A DNA stretch of 64,000 nt from Nocardia sp. CC227C (GCF_030767025.1 NZ_JASITE010000026.1:1-64000), one strand, 5' to 3'. Counted from the stretch's first letter, positions 50,036 to 57,854 are shown. The notes: generated by a model not told the origin, from the sequence alone. Translations and numbers: made by a program.

Positions 50036-50503
50036 TCAGACAGAGATGCCGTCGGGTCCGCCGCGGTTCGAGGCCCGCTTCAGGGTCGCGATCTTCCCGT
50101 CCCATCCGGCGGGCTTGTTGAAAAAGTCCGGGTCGATCGCGTAGGTGATGACGTCACTGCTCATCTGGACGACCACGGCGCGATTCTTGGCCTGTTCGTA
50201 GAGGCACAGGTCTTCGATCAGCTTCAACCGGTCCTCCGCGTGGAGGGCTCGCGTCTGCCAGTGTCTGCGCGAATCCCACAGGCGCCGAATTACCTTCGAC
50301 TGTTTCACGCGCGCGTTGCGGTTGGCGTCGCGCCGCTTCTTGATAGCGCCCAGCTCGGATTCGCTGTCGAGCGCGCGACCCTGCCACCAGCGCCGCGAAC
50401 TCCACACGACTCGCAGCACCTTGTTCGCGCGGGTCCGGGCGTGCCGCTCACCGAACAGCACGGCGTTGTACAGGCGTGCCTGATACGGGGTGATCTCATC
50501 CAT
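50036..50503 (-). CDS. hypothetical, 155 aa
   Basis: Basic helical N-terminal two-thirds with two related Trp/Arg segments (RVVWSSRRWWQGRAL and RRLWDSRRHWQTRAL), suggesting an internal duplication. The chosen ATG lies three bases from the stop of the shifted HicA-region frame. Unknown. Confidence 0.55.
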   Translation of the reverse strand: MDEITPYQARLYNAVLFGERHARTRANKVLRVVWSSRRWWQGRALDSESELGAIKKRRDANRNARVKQSKVIRRLWDSRRHWQTRALHAEDRLKLIEDLCLYEQAKNRAVVVQMSSDVITYAIDPDFFNKPAGWDGKIATLKRASNRGGPDGISV

Positions 50504-50657
50504 CGTTGTCACTGTCCTCAAGACGGGATTTGATGTCGGCCAACTGGTCTCGCCACGTCGGCGGCGCTAGCGGCGGGTTATCCGCAGGCACGACCAGCGG
50601 GCGTCTGGCCTGGCGGCGTTTACGGGCGGCGGCCCGCTCGGATTTGCTGCGTCCCTT
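50496..50657 (-). pseudogene. 3' extension of HicA-like gene in shifted frame
   Basis: This frame has no start codon but reads like protein (GKGRSKSERAAARKRRQARR, then LADIKSRLEDSDND) and ends with tight overlap to the next gene. Removing one G from the run at 50658-50662 joins it to the HicA-like frame. Either a mutation, a sequencing error or a +1 frameshift. Confidence 0.5.
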
Positions 50658-50868
50658 CCCCCGGTTTCGGGCGCAGCGGCCCGGAGATACGGGCCAGGTC
50701 GGATTCGGTGTTGATCAGGGGGAAGCTCGGTGACGACGGCACCGTCAATACCTGTCCGGTCGCCGGCCACCTGACCCGATGATGGGAGGTGCCGGATCGA
50801 CCGAGGTATTCCCACCCGACTGCCTGTGCGCGGGCGATGAGTTCCCGTGCTTCTTTCTGGCTGGTCAT
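50620..50868 (-). CDS. HicA-like mRNA interferase-type protein
   Basis: An 82-residue product whose first 50 residues resemble the HicA dsRNA-binding toxin fold: ELIARAQAVGWEYLGRSGTS, HHRVRWPATG and VLTVPSSPS. The catalytic His lies in SHHR. No HicB antitoxin is next to it. In actinophages such domains are often single. The last 15 residues may be a frameshift artefact (see 50496-50657). Confidence 0.6.
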   Translation of the reverse strand: MTSQKEARELIARAQAVGWEYLGRSGTSHHRVRWPATGQVLTVPSSPSFPLINTESDLARISGPLRPKPGEGTQQIRAGRRP

Positions 50869-50878
50869 GATGGCCGCT

Positions 50879-51193
50879 TCAACGAATGAACCGCCATTCC
50901 ACTTCTCGCCCTTCCGATTCCGCCCGCTCGATGCCGTACCGCATACCTTCCGAAACACCCAGGTCGGCATAGATGACGGTTAGGTCGGCGTGACTGCCCC
51001 AGGCGAGCCCGGCTTCGATCCCTTGTCGGCGCATCACAGGATCGAGATCGTCCAGGACTTGCGTGTACAGCAGATGTGACGCGATTGGGAACTCCCCGCG
51101 GTTGAGCGAGTCGAGCAGCGCCTCTCGGGCGTATCGCAGGTTCGCGTCGATGTCCCCTGCGTATGGCGATTCGATGATGACGAGTCTGCTCAC
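50879..51193 (-). CDS. DUF7768/SLOG-type protein, 104 aa
   Basis: Rossmann-like: LVIIESPYAG at the start, SHLLYTQVLDD in the middle, then ADLTVIYADLGVSEGMRYGI. Resembles the deoxyribosyltransferase-like DUF7768 group related to SLOG proteins that bind nucleotides or NAD-derived ligands. Role unknown. Confidence 0.6.
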   Translation of the reverse strand: MSRLVIIESPYAGDIDANLRYAREALLDSLNRGEFPIASHLLYTQVLDDLDPVMRRQGIEAGLAWGSHADLTVIYADLGVSEGMRYGIERAESEGREVEWRFIR

Positions 51194-51387
51194 GTGCGGT
51201 CTCCTATCTCGAAGGTCTCAATGCCGCGGTTGTGCTGTACCGCCCATTCGGCGAGGCAGGGCATGGAGCAGAAGTGGTGTTCGTCGTCCCAGCCGGGGAA
51301 GCGGAGGATCAGCCAGCCAGCGAGGTCGGTTTTGGTGCGCGCCCAGGTGTCGCAGTCGCCTCGGTCGCAATGGACAGCTGTGCTCAT
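51190..51387 (-). CDS. zinc-finger phage protein, 65 aa
   Basis: CDRGDCDTW near the start, HHFCSMPCLAEW later: four Cys and nearby His form a likely treble-clef finger. ATG overlaps the previous stop. Confidence 0.55.
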   Translation of the reverse strand: MSTAVHCDRGDCDTWARTKTDLAGWLILRFPGWDDEHHFCSMPCLAEWAVQHNRGIETFEIGDRT

Positions 51388-51605
51388 GCGGCGGCTCCCA
51401 TGACGTCGATGACCTTCCACGGGCTGTCAGCGTCGGCGCGCGCTTCGGTGGTGACGTGGTATCCGGCCTTGTAAAGCGCGTACCGCTGTTCTTCCCAGTC
51501 GCTGCCGCGGGTGCGGGTCGTGTAGGCGTCGTCGGCGCCGGGGGTCCGGTAGGTGATGCGCCATTCGGCGAGACTGCTGCGCGGAATGTCGTCACGCGAC
51601 GGCAT
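51384..51605 (-). CDS. hypothetical, 73 aa
   Basis: Starts MPSRDDIPRSSLAEWRITYR; mixed alpha/beta. Start codon lies inside the RuvC-like gene's 3' end. Unknown. Confidence 0.5.
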   Translation of the reverse strand: MPSRDDIPRSSLAEWRITYRTPGADDAYTTRTRGSDWEEQRYALYKAGYHVTTEARADADSPWKVIDVMGAAA

Positions 51606-52215
51606 CGGCGAACCCTTCGGGGAGGGCGAGCCTGTCCAGGGCGGAAACGCGAAGTGCGGGATGCGGATCATCGATGGGTGCTCCGAGAAGTCGGCAGCCG
51701 ATGCGCGCGAGTCCCACGGCGTCGGCGATGTTGTTGTCGTTGATGTCGAGGTCCGGGAACTGCCGGACCGTGGCGGCGAGGACTGCGTCTTTGTGCGCGT
51801 TACCGGTGCCGGTGACGTATTTCTTGAGGGTGTTGGGTGGGACAGGGACGATCCAGTAGCCCTCACTCGTGAGGGCGTCGTAGGTGAGCCACCACAGTCC
51901 GTGCCGGTCCATGGCGGAGCCGGTGGTGGACGAGTAGGCAGGTGCTTCGGTGATGATGAGTGGGTAGTCGTCTTCGGGGATGAGGCTGATGATCTGCGCG
52001 ACGAGGTGGTTGAGACGTTTCCAGCGGTCGTCCCACGTGTCGGTGCGTGAGCCTTTGGATTCGATGAGTTCGGTCCATACGCGCGGGTTGCCGGGGTGGG
52101 TGCTGGCGAATCCTGTTGCGGTGAGGGAGATGTCGAGGCCGACGACGCCCCCGAAATTGACGGTCGCAGCGGCTCCGCCGTGGCCCAGTCGTCGAACGCC
52201 CGGAACGGCGGTCAT
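51592..52215 (-). CDS. RuvC-like Holliday junction resolvase
   Basis: A 207-residue RNase-H-fold nuclease. VVGLDISLTATGF (Asp about 28) is motif 1, LIITEAPAY the Glu motif, and NNIADAVGLARIG with nearby acidic residues the last; GNAHKDAVL matches the RuvC-like motif 3. It would resolve branched DNA before packaging. Overlaps neighbours in the early operon. Confidence 0.75.
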   Translation of the reverse strand: MTAVPGVRRLGHGGAAATVNFGGVVGLDISLTATGFASTHPGNPRVWTELIESKGSRTDTWDDRWKRLNHLVAQIISLIPEDDYPLIITEAPAYSSTTGSAMDRHGLWWLTYDALTSEGYWIVPVPPNTLKKYVTGTGNAHKDAVLAATVRQFPDLDINDNNIADAVGLARIGCRLLGAPIDDPHPALRVSALDRLALPEGFADAVA

Positions 52216-52490
52216 AACGGCACCACCCGATACAGATCGTCGATCGAGGTGAAGTCCTGGCGGCAGATGCCACATTCGAGGGCGCGAAAGAGTCCAGAGC
52301 CAAGGCACCGCTCGAATCGAGCGCGGATCTTCTCGACGCATGCGTTGCAGAACAGTCGGTCGGCGCATCCATGTTGGTCGTACCACCAGTCAGCGCGTGG
52401 AATGGTGTCGCCGTGTTTGTCGTTCGAGCAGCGGATCTCAGGTACGAGATGCTCAAGGATTTCGATGTCGGGCGCGACGGCTGTGGTCAT
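52212..52490 (-). CDS. zinc-binding phage protein, 92 aa
   Basis: Cys pairs in FCNACVEK and ECGICRQD, RING-like spacing. Unknown role. Overlaps the resolvase start by four bases. Confidence 0.55.
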   Translation of the reverse strand: MTTAVAPDIEILEHLVPEIRCSNDKHGDTIPRADWWYDQHGCADRLFCNACVEKIRARFERCLGSGLFRALECGICRQDFTSIDDLYRVVPL

Positions 52491-52810
52491 GCGGCCCGCC
52501 TTTCACGGTAGGCGTGTTTGGTGGTGTGCCAGTGCTGTCCGGACGGGCACCGGTAGGCGCGGATCGGCCGCGGTCCTGGGGAGGGTGTGCGCCAGAAGTT
52601 CCGGATAGCGTTCTCGGCTTCGAATCTGGTGCCGTACCGCGTTTTCGAGGGTGTGGGGCAGGGGTGTGCGCGGTCGATGGTGTGCTTGTAGACGAGCGCT
52701 ACGGCTGTGCCGCGTTCGTGGTGGCTGGTGTGCCATCCACACAGGCAGTAGGCAGTGACGCTGTTCCCGCTGGTCTTTCGGACTTCAGCGAGACGGTGCA
52801 AGTCAGTCAT
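52487..52810 (-). CDS. zinc-binding phage protein, 107 aa
   Basis: AYCLCGWHTSHH in the middle, AYRCPSGQHWHTTKHAY at the end; metal ligands likely. The end motif is typical of many small actinophage proteins. Unknown. Confidence 0.55.
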   Translation of the reverse strand: MTDLHRLAEVRKTSGNSVTAYCLCGWHTSHHERGTAVALVYKHTIDRAHPCPTPSKTRYGTRFEAENAIRNFWRTPSPGPRPIRAYRCPSGQHWHTTKHAYRERRAA

Positions 52811-53123
52811 CGCCTGTCTCCTCGGGCAGTGGTGTCCAGGCGAGGGCGGCGCGCTCAACCCCTTCACCGCCGCGACGCTGCGCGGTGAGCAGCGCGGCGC
52901 CCCGGTCATCTCGCGGGTGGACTCGATCGCCAGGCCGCGCCCTCCACCCGTACTCGACGCCGTCGACCTCCCCGCGCGGCACCACCAACACGAACTGGTC
53001 GATCACTTCCGCGAGATGTGCGGCGTACCCGTCGGGATGCTGGACACCGCACGAGCAGTAGCGGTCACAGACCACGCTGCAATCGACGTGCGAGGCGAGA
53101 AGGTACCGCAGGTATTCACTCAC
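52803..53123 (-). CDS. hypothetical, 106 aa
   Basis: Starts MSEYLRYLLASHVDCSVVCD with CSCG following; mixed composition. Overlaps both neighbours by eight bases. Unknown. Confidence 0.5.
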   Translation of the reverse strand: MSEYLRYLLASHVDCSVVCDRYCSCGVQHPDGYAAHLAEVIDQFVLVVPRGEVDGVEYGWRARPGDRVHPRDDRGAALLTAQRRGGEGVERAALAWTPLPEETGDD

Positions 53124-53649
53124 CGCGCACCGCCTTGTCCACCGCGTCGATCGCGTCGGCGACCTCCCACAGGGTCATCCGCGGCCGGTACGACGGTGTC
53201 TGAATCTCCACCGGAATCTCGGCCGCCCGCGCCCGGTCCACGCAATCCCACGTCCCACGGGACCGGGCACGCGGCCCTTCGAGAGGGAAGGCGAGTACAA
53301 GATCGGCTCCGAGCGCGACCATCTCAGCGTTGCGGCGCGTGCCCGCGGCCGGACAGTAGAGGCGACCGGCCCGGTTGCGGCGCGGCTGGTGGTGGCAGTC
53401 GGGGAGGCAGTTCGTTTCCCAGTACGCCGGGTGGGGCTCCTCCACCAGCTTCACGCCTGATCCGCCGTCCGGCAGCGCGAACCACGTCACCACCGCCGCG
53501 TCCGCCCCTGTCGGGCAGGCACCGTGGACAACGGTGAACGTGTCGCCGACGTCGCAGTGCTCAGCGATGGCCATGGCGAGGGCTTCCCATACGTCGTCCT
53601 CGCACGGGTATGCGCGGGAGCCGGTCACGATCACACGGAAGTCACTCAT
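53116..53649 (-). CDS. SLOG-family (DUF2493/YspA-like) protein
   Basis: A 177-residue Rossmann-like protein: RVIVTGSRAY at the start, VVHGACPTGADAAV, then GTRRNAEMVALGADLVLAFP. These are the DUF2493/cpYpsA SLOG signatures, which bind nucleotide-type ligands. The segment with CLPDCHHQP is an insert with possible zinc ligands. A role in sensing or degrading signalling nucleotides is possible. Confidence 0.75.
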   Translation of the reverse strand: MSDFRVIVTGSRAYPCEDDVWEALAMAIAEHCDVGDTFTVVHGACPTGADAAVVTWFALPDGGSGVKLVEEPHPAYWETNCLPDCHHQPRRNRAGRLYCPAAGTRRNAEMVALGADLVLAFPLEGPRARSRGTWDCVDRARAAEIPVEIQTPSYRPRMTLWEVADAIDAVDKAVRGE

Positions 53650-54074
53650 CGGGCGTCCTCCTTGGGCTCCCACAGCAGCAGCGCTGTATCGCTGCCCAGA
53701 ACCTCAGCGGCAGTGAGCCTTTCCCGGATCGGGCCGGCGGCGTACCAGCCAGCGGCGTCCTTGGCGAAGGCTCGCGGCACGGGGCTCAGCACCAGCAGAA
53801 CCGAACAGCTCGGGAGCGCATCGGCTGCTTCGGCGGTCTCGACCACCCGGGCGGGAGGACGCCAGCCCGCGAATGTGACCGCTTCGCGTAGCAGCGCCGC
53901 GAGCAGGTCGGTCGGCACCTTCAGGTCCAGGGGCATACCCAAGCGCTGTTCGAGGACACGGAGCAAGGTGCCGCCAAGCGAGGCTTCGGCGTCCGATCGG
54001 GGAGCGTGCACGGTGATATCGACACCGGCGTGCCGTTCGGTGCGTGTCGCCCAGCGGGTCTCGTTGTCAGCCAC
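53646..54074 (-). CDS. hypothetical, 142 aa
   Basis: GTG start inside the upstream gene's end. Mixed alpha/beta, with LLVLSPVPRAFAKDAAGWYA. Unknown. Confidence 0.5.
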   Translation of the reverse strand: MADNETRWATRTERHAGVDITVHAPRSDAEASLGGTLLRVLEQRLGMPLDLKVPTDLLAALLREAVTFAGWRPPARVVETAEAADALPSCSVLLVLSPVPRAFAKDAAGWYAAGPIRERLTAAEVLGSDTALLLWEPKEDAR

Positions 54075-54498
54075 GGCTCGCCTCCTCAGCATCGAGCAGT
54101 TCCAGCGCTGCGAGGTACTGGCGGCGATAGCGGGAGTGGTCACACCGGTCGAACCAGCCCTGAATCTCTGAACGAGTGTCGGACGCATGAGCGACCAGAA
54201 GCCCGTGCCCGCCGCAGAGGCGAATGTTGCCGTCGGTGTCACGACCGGCAACCCAGTGGTCGGGGTCCTCCAGCTCGGCCACGCGTTCGGCGGCCTGGTC
54301 GCGCTCGAACAGCACGTCTTCGAATTGGTAGTGCGCTTCCACGCTGAGCCGCTTGCACTCGCGCGCTTCGGCCTCCAACTCCGTGATGCGGGCGCGGGCG
54401 GTGATCAGCTCGCGTGCCATCGCTGCCACCTCCCAAGGGTCCGAGAGGTGCGGTGCAGAGACGAACCGCTCCAGGCGTTCAGGGGTCAGCTCAGGCAT
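54067..54498 (-). CDS. coiled-coil phage protein, 143 aa
   Basis: Heptad-like ELITARARITELEAEARECK (about 29-48) then a compact C-terminus with RLCGGHGLLVAHA. Unknown. Confidence 0.5.
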   Translation of the reverse strand: MPELTPERLERFVSAPHLSDPWEVAAMARELITARARITELEAEARECKRLSVEAHYQFEDVLFERDQAAERVAELEDPDHWVAGRDTDGNIRLCGGHGLLVAHASDTRSEIQGWFDRCDHSRYRRQYLAALELLDAEEASRG

Positions 54499-54838
54499 GG
54501 TCGCCTCCGTCGTGTTCGGGAATGGGTGCGCTGGGTGTCCAGTTCTTCAGCGCTGCTTCGAGTTGCTTGATCTTGTCGAGCTGGAAACCCGACCAATGCA
54601 TGTCACCGACGACGATCACAGGCTGAAAGACCCAAGCCGCGTCGCCAACCACGATCACGGGCAGCGACTGGAACCCGAGATCACGTAGGCGGGCGGCAGC
54701 GTTCGCGTCACCCGTCACGTCACGCTTGACAAACGGAATCCTCCGATCCTCAAGCGCTTTCGCAGTGACCACACACTGACCACAGCCCGGTCTCGTGTAC
54801 AGCACGACGGTCGGGGCGTCGGGATGGATCTCGGTCAT
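54491..54838 (-). CDS. NrdH-like glutaredoxin with internal duplication
   Basis: A 115-residue thioredoxin-fold protein with CGQC redox site (about 19-22) and a C-terminal MHWSGFQLDKI like NrdH. PVIVVGD occurs twice, 14 residues apart (DAAWVFQ then DMHWSGF), an extra copy compared with the 40490-40741 paralogue. The duplicate adds a strand next to the cis-Pro region. Fold and activity could still be intact. Confidence 0.75.
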   Translation of the reverse strand: MTEIHPDAPTVVLYTRPGCGQCVVTAKALEDRRIPFVKRDVTGDANAAARLRDLGFQSLPVIVVGDAAWVFQPVIVVGDMHWSGFQLDKIKQLEAALKNWTPSAPIPEHDGGDHA

Positions 54839-55275
54839 CGCGGGATCACCTCCAACTCCAGAGCGGCCACAAACCGCGGTGGCAGGTTCGTCACTCCGAG
54901 ATCAGCGAACATGCGGGCAGAATCACGGAGCGCGCCCCGATAGAGGTCGTGGTCGCGGGCGTACCGCTGCTGCTTCGCCGCGATGGCCGCATAACCCACC
55001 TGCGTGTCACTCTGGAGCTTGTCGAGAGCGTTCCGCGCATCGGCGAGCACAGCGATCACATTCAGCAGCCCGCCGTCAGGCTGCGTGACGATGTCGCGAA
55101 CCCATTCACTCGCAATCGATTCCGGCAACTCACCGGCCTGATAGCTGTACGCCGACACCGCGCTCAGCTCGTGCACCTCATTGGCGGTCGGTATGTAGCC
55201 GCCAGCACTCGGCAGTCTGCGGCCTCCGCCCGACGCGCCGTGCTCATCGTCAAATGCGAATATCGACATTGACAT
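54835..55275 (-). CDS. hypothetical, 146 aa
   Basis: Starts MSMSIFAFDDEHGASGGG; helical main part, with RDSARMFADLGVTNLP. The upstream frame runs through the WhiB gene and is rejected. Unknown. Confidence 0.5.
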   Translation of the reverse strand: MSMSIFAFDDEHGASGGGRRLPSAGGYIPTANEVHELSAVSAYSYQAGELPESIASEWVRDIVTQPDGGLLNVIAVLADARNALDKLQSDTQVGYAAIAAKQQRYARDHDLYRGALRDSARMFADLGVTNLPPRFVAALELEVIPR

Positions 55276-55282
55276 GTTCCTT

Positions 55283-55597
55283 TCACGCCGCGAACGGCAG
55301 ATAGTCGGTGTTGTCGTTGGCTGGCGAGTATTCGGCGAACACCTTCCCGCCCCACACGCCCGGCACCCGCTCCCCCGTCGCGTGCGTGAGCTGTTCGTGC
55401 CGTTCCCGGCAGGCCGCACGCAGGTCGCAGGAGAAGCAGATCCCGGTGGCTTTGAAGTGCCGGTCTTTCTGCTGGGCGGCGGTTTCGCCGTCGACTTTGG
55501 CGTCCCAGTAGGAGCCGCGATGCTGCCGCGCCCACTCCCACCACTGCGGTTCACGGCATTTCGCCCCGTCCCACGGGTCGTGTGCACGCGCGGTCAT
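55283..55597 (-). CDS. WhiB-family transcriptional regulator
   Basis: A 104-residue WhiB protein. Cysteines at 14, 54, 57 and 63 (C, then CFSCDLRAAC) are the four 4Fe-4S ligands, and GVWGG is the family turn. Phage WhiB proteins in mycobacteria can act on sigma-A-dependent promoters; here it sits in the early operon and may redirect host transcription or affect lysogeny. Confidence 0.85.
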   Translation of the reverse strand: MTARAHDPWDGAKCREPQWWEWARQHRGSYWDAKVDGETAAQQKDRHFKATGICFSCDLRAACRERHEQLTHATGERVPGVWGGKVFAEYSPANDNTDYLPFAA

Positions 55598-55695
55598 GGC
55601 TTCACCGCGGCGATGATGGGGGCGACGAGCGAGCCGACGAGGACGATCGGGACAGCGGCGAGCAGGCCGACCAGGCGCGCGAGGCGGTTACGCAT
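55594..55695 (-). CDS. tiny membrane protein, 33 aa
   Basis: Basic start MRNRLARLVG, then one hydrophobic helix to IIAAVKP. Stop overlaps the WhiB start. Confidence 0.5.
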   Translation of the reverse strand: MRNRLARLVGLLAAVPIVLVGSLVAPIIAAVKP

Positions 55696-55900
55696 CGTTG
55701 GCCTCCTTGCTGGCGTGCTGCTTGGCGCGCTCCCCCAGGTCGCCCCATACCTGCACGCAGTCGCCGATGAGGGTGCGCAGCTGGTCGCGGGTGAGTGGCA
55801 CGCGGATCTCGCCGATGACCGGCAATCCGATCAGCAGGGCAGCTCCGTCGGTCGCAGGTTGGACGTCGACGGTCGTCCCCTGGGAAGTGGTGTGGATCAT
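55688..55900 (-). CDS. hypothetical, 70 aa
   Basis: Starts MIHTTSQGTTVDVQPATDGA; beta strands followed by a helix (LTRDQLRTLIGDCVQVWGDL). Unknown. Confidence 0.5.
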   Translation of the reverse strand: MIHTTSQGTTVDVQPATDGAALLIGLPVIGEIRVPLTRDQLRTLIGDCVQVWGDLGERAKQHASKEANDA

Positions 55901-55939
55901 GGCGGCTCGCTTTCAAACGGTGGAATCTGGTGCGCCCGT

Positions 55940-55962
55940 GCGGTGTTGCCCTTCAACACCGC
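55940..55962. terminator. hairpin in early operon
   Basis: Perfect 9-bp stem GCGGTGTTG / CAACACCGC with loop CCCTT, between the 39-residue and 70-residue genes. No U-tract on the minus strand; a partial terminator or processing site. Confidence 0.45.
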
Positions 55963-55982
55963 AGGCGAATGCCCGGTGTCGG

Positions 55983-56102
55983 CTACTTCTGGCGGACGAG
56001 GAACCAGCAGATGGCGACCGCTGCCGACCAACCGACGGTGAATTTCGCGAGGCTCACGAAGGCTTCGATATTGCTGTCGGCGGCCAAGAAGGTCTCGTAC
56101 AT
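55983..56102 (-). CDS. tiny membrane protein, 39 aa
   Basis: Starts MYETFLAADSNIEAF, then a hydrophobic stretch to AICWFLVRQK. One transmembrane helix. Unknown. Confidence 0.5.
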   Translation of the reverse strand: MYETFLAADSNIEAFVSLAKFTVGWSAAVAICWFLVRQK

Positions 56103-56119
56103 GTGGGCTCTCCTGAGGG

Positions 56120-56419
56120 TTAGGCGGCTTTGGCGTAGGTGCGGCGCTTGTACGGCTTCCGTTTACGGGGCGCCCGGCGACGCGGCATCTTCGTGGCAGC
56201 CCGCATCGCCCGGCTCACCTTCTTCAGCTCCTTCCGCTTCTTCTCGGCTGCGAGCCGCGGTGCTTCGACTTCGGTCCGGCGTGCTGTGATCGCGTTGAGT
56301 GCCTGGAGGTAGTCGGCGAGTTCGGCTTCGTACGCGTTCTTGGGCGCGTACTGGAGCCGTTCGGCGAACACTTCGACGGCTTCGTAGTCGCGGTGGGTGT
56401 ATCCGCCATAGGTGCTCAT
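56120..56419 (-). CDS. basic phage protein, 99 aa
   Basis: Acidic helical N-terminal half; C-terminal half extremely Lys/Arg-rich (MPRRRAPRKRKPYKRR), so it probably binds nucleic acid. Unknown. Confidence 0.5.
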   Translation of the reverse strand: MSTYGGYTHRDYEAVEVFAERLQYAPKNAYEAELADYLQALNAITARRTEVEAPRLAAEKKRKELKKVSRAMRAATKMPRRRAPRKRKPYKRRTYAKAA

Positions 56420-56787
56420 GCCGCGACCGCCTCATCGACACGTCGGGCGAGCTGGTCGAGGACTTTCGTCTGGTGGGTGACGATGATGTCTTCCAGCCAG
56501 GCCGCGGCGTCAGTGTTGGTGGAGGCGAACAGTCCGTCGGCTTCTTCTTCCCACAGCCCGAGCAGGCGTGCTGCGACGTCGTCGACGGCTTCGGTTTCTC
56601 CGGTGGAGAGGTTGACGACGTAGATCGCGTCGCGGAGGCTGCCGGGTTCCCGCTTGAACGCGTAGCCGCCGGTGAACCGGATTGCCCAGCCGGCGATGCA
56701 GTTGCACCACTTGGATTGGTCGTGGCTGTCGGGCTCGCGGGTGATCTGGTCGAGGATGCAGGCCATGAGGGGGATGTTGTGTTCCAT
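56416..56787 (-). CDS. hypothetical, 123 aa
   Basis: CNCIAGWAIRFTGGYAFKRE and a following helical part with AARLLGLWEEEADGLF. Seen as a type in other actinophages, role unknown. Confidence 0.5.
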   Translation of the reverse strand: MEHNIPLMACILDQITREPDSHDQSKWCNCIAGWAIRFTGGYAFKREPGSLRDAIYVVNLSTGETEAVDDVAARLLGLWEEEADGLFASTNTDAAAWLEDIIVTHQTKVLDQLARRVDEAVAA

Positions 56788-56834
56788 TGGGGGTCACCAG
56801 GTTTCAGTGTTGAAGGGTCTTCTTGACGGGAGCG

Positions 56835-57299
56835 TCAAGCCCACGTCGCGCAGAAATGCCAGCCAGGCCCGGTCTCCGGGATCGGGATCTCCAGCAGCTC
56901 GCAGAAACGGCCGATCTGGTCGGCCCAATCCGCGTTGACCCCGAGGGGCATCAGAGTCCCGGCGCCGTAGTCGCAGCCTTGAACGGACGCCTTGACGCGC
57001 ACGGCGTTTCCGCCGTATTCGTATCCGTAGCCGTCGATCTCCACACCGCATGCCTTGACCAGCGCGTGCATTTCGGCGCGGCTGGCAGACCACGCCTGGT
57101 ACTCGGGCGAGTTGCGGTAGTTCTCGCCCGTGAATCCGCCGGTCGGGTAGGGCACTTCGTTCCAGCCGAGTTTGCGTGCGAGGACTTCCTTCCAGTCCTC
57201 GCCGTTCTGCCACCATTGCGGCATCGCTTCGTCGTCGATGTCGTCGTCGTATCCGAGGTCGAAACCCCAGAAGACGTCTGCGCTCAGGCTCATCCCCAT
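56835..57299 (-). CDS. hypothetical, 154 aa
   Basis: Starts MGMSLSADVFWGFDLGYDDD; Trp/Gly/Asp-rich, soluble, with AMPQWWQNGEDWKEVLARKL. Resembles other actinophage early proteins without known role. Confidence 0.5.
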   Translation of the reverse strand: MGMSLSADVFWGFDLGYDDDIDDEAMPQWWQNGEDWKEVLARKLGWNEVPYPTGGFTGENYRNSPEYQAWSASRAEMHALVKACGVEIDGYGYEYGGNAVRVKASVQGCDYGAGTLMPLGVNADWADQIGRFCELLEIPIPETGPGWHFCATWA

Positions 57300-57347
57300 G
57301 AGCTGTCCTTCTTTCAGGTGGTCGGTGTGTGCTGATGGTTGGAAGGG

Positions 57348-57386
57348 GCGGCGGCCCGGGAGGTGTGTCCGGTCTCGGGCCGCCGC
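57348..57386 (-). terminator. terminator-like hairpin in early operon
   Basis: Perfect 11-bp arms GCGGCGGCCCG (57348-57358) and CGGGCCGCCGC (57376-57386). Lies in the only sizeable gap (149 bases) of this part of the operon, so it may reduce expression of everything further left. Confidence 0.5.
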
Positions 57387-57448
57387 GCCCTCCTTCTCGC
57401 TGCCGTCAGCGCGGGCACTGTTGGGTCGCTGCGGTCAGTCGGGAAGGT

Positions 57449-57652
57449 CTATGGGTTGGTCCGGTCGACGGTCGCGGTGATGTCGAGTAGGTCGCGTTCG
57501 ACCTGCTTGCTGTCGTGCGCGCGGGCATATTCCTCGACGAGTCGCCGCAGCATCTGGTACTTCTCCCACGTCTCGAGGTGCAGCTGCTCGAGCCGTTCGG
57601 CGGGGCTCATGTCGGCCCAAGGCTCTAGCGGATCAAGCGGATCAGGCAGCAT
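57449..57652 (-). CDS. hypothetical, 67 aa
   Basis: Helical, acidic, with ERLEQLHLETWEKYQMLRRL. Unknown. Confidence 0.5.
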   Translation of the reverse strand: MLPDPLDPLEPWADMSPAERLEQLHLETWEKYQMLRRLVEEYARAHDSKQVERDLLDITATVDRTNP

Positions 57653-57854
57653 CGTGCACCTCCACCCAGCCGTGTTCGTTGCGCCAGTAGCGGTCGACTT
57701 CGCTGGTGGTGTAGATGGCGGGGTTGTCGGGGTAGTCGTCGACGACGCAGTCTGCGGCGAACCGAATGAACGTCGCGTCGGACGTGCGCCCGCCCTGCCG
57801 GAACCGGATGCCGTTCGGCACTTCGCTGGCGTAGTCCCAGCACCGCGCGCTCAC
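57642..57854 (-). CDS. hypothetical, 70 aa
   Basis: GTG start overlapping the previous stop. SARCWDYASEVPNGIRFRQG then YTTSEVDRYWRNEHGWVEVH. Its core resembles the repeat unit of the next gene (PxGxxFR then GWVEV), so the two may share ancestry. Confidence 0.5.
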   Translation of the reverse strand: MSARCWDYASEVPNGIRFRQGGRTSDATFIRFAADCVVDDYPDNPAIYTTSEVDRYWRNEHGWVEVHDAA

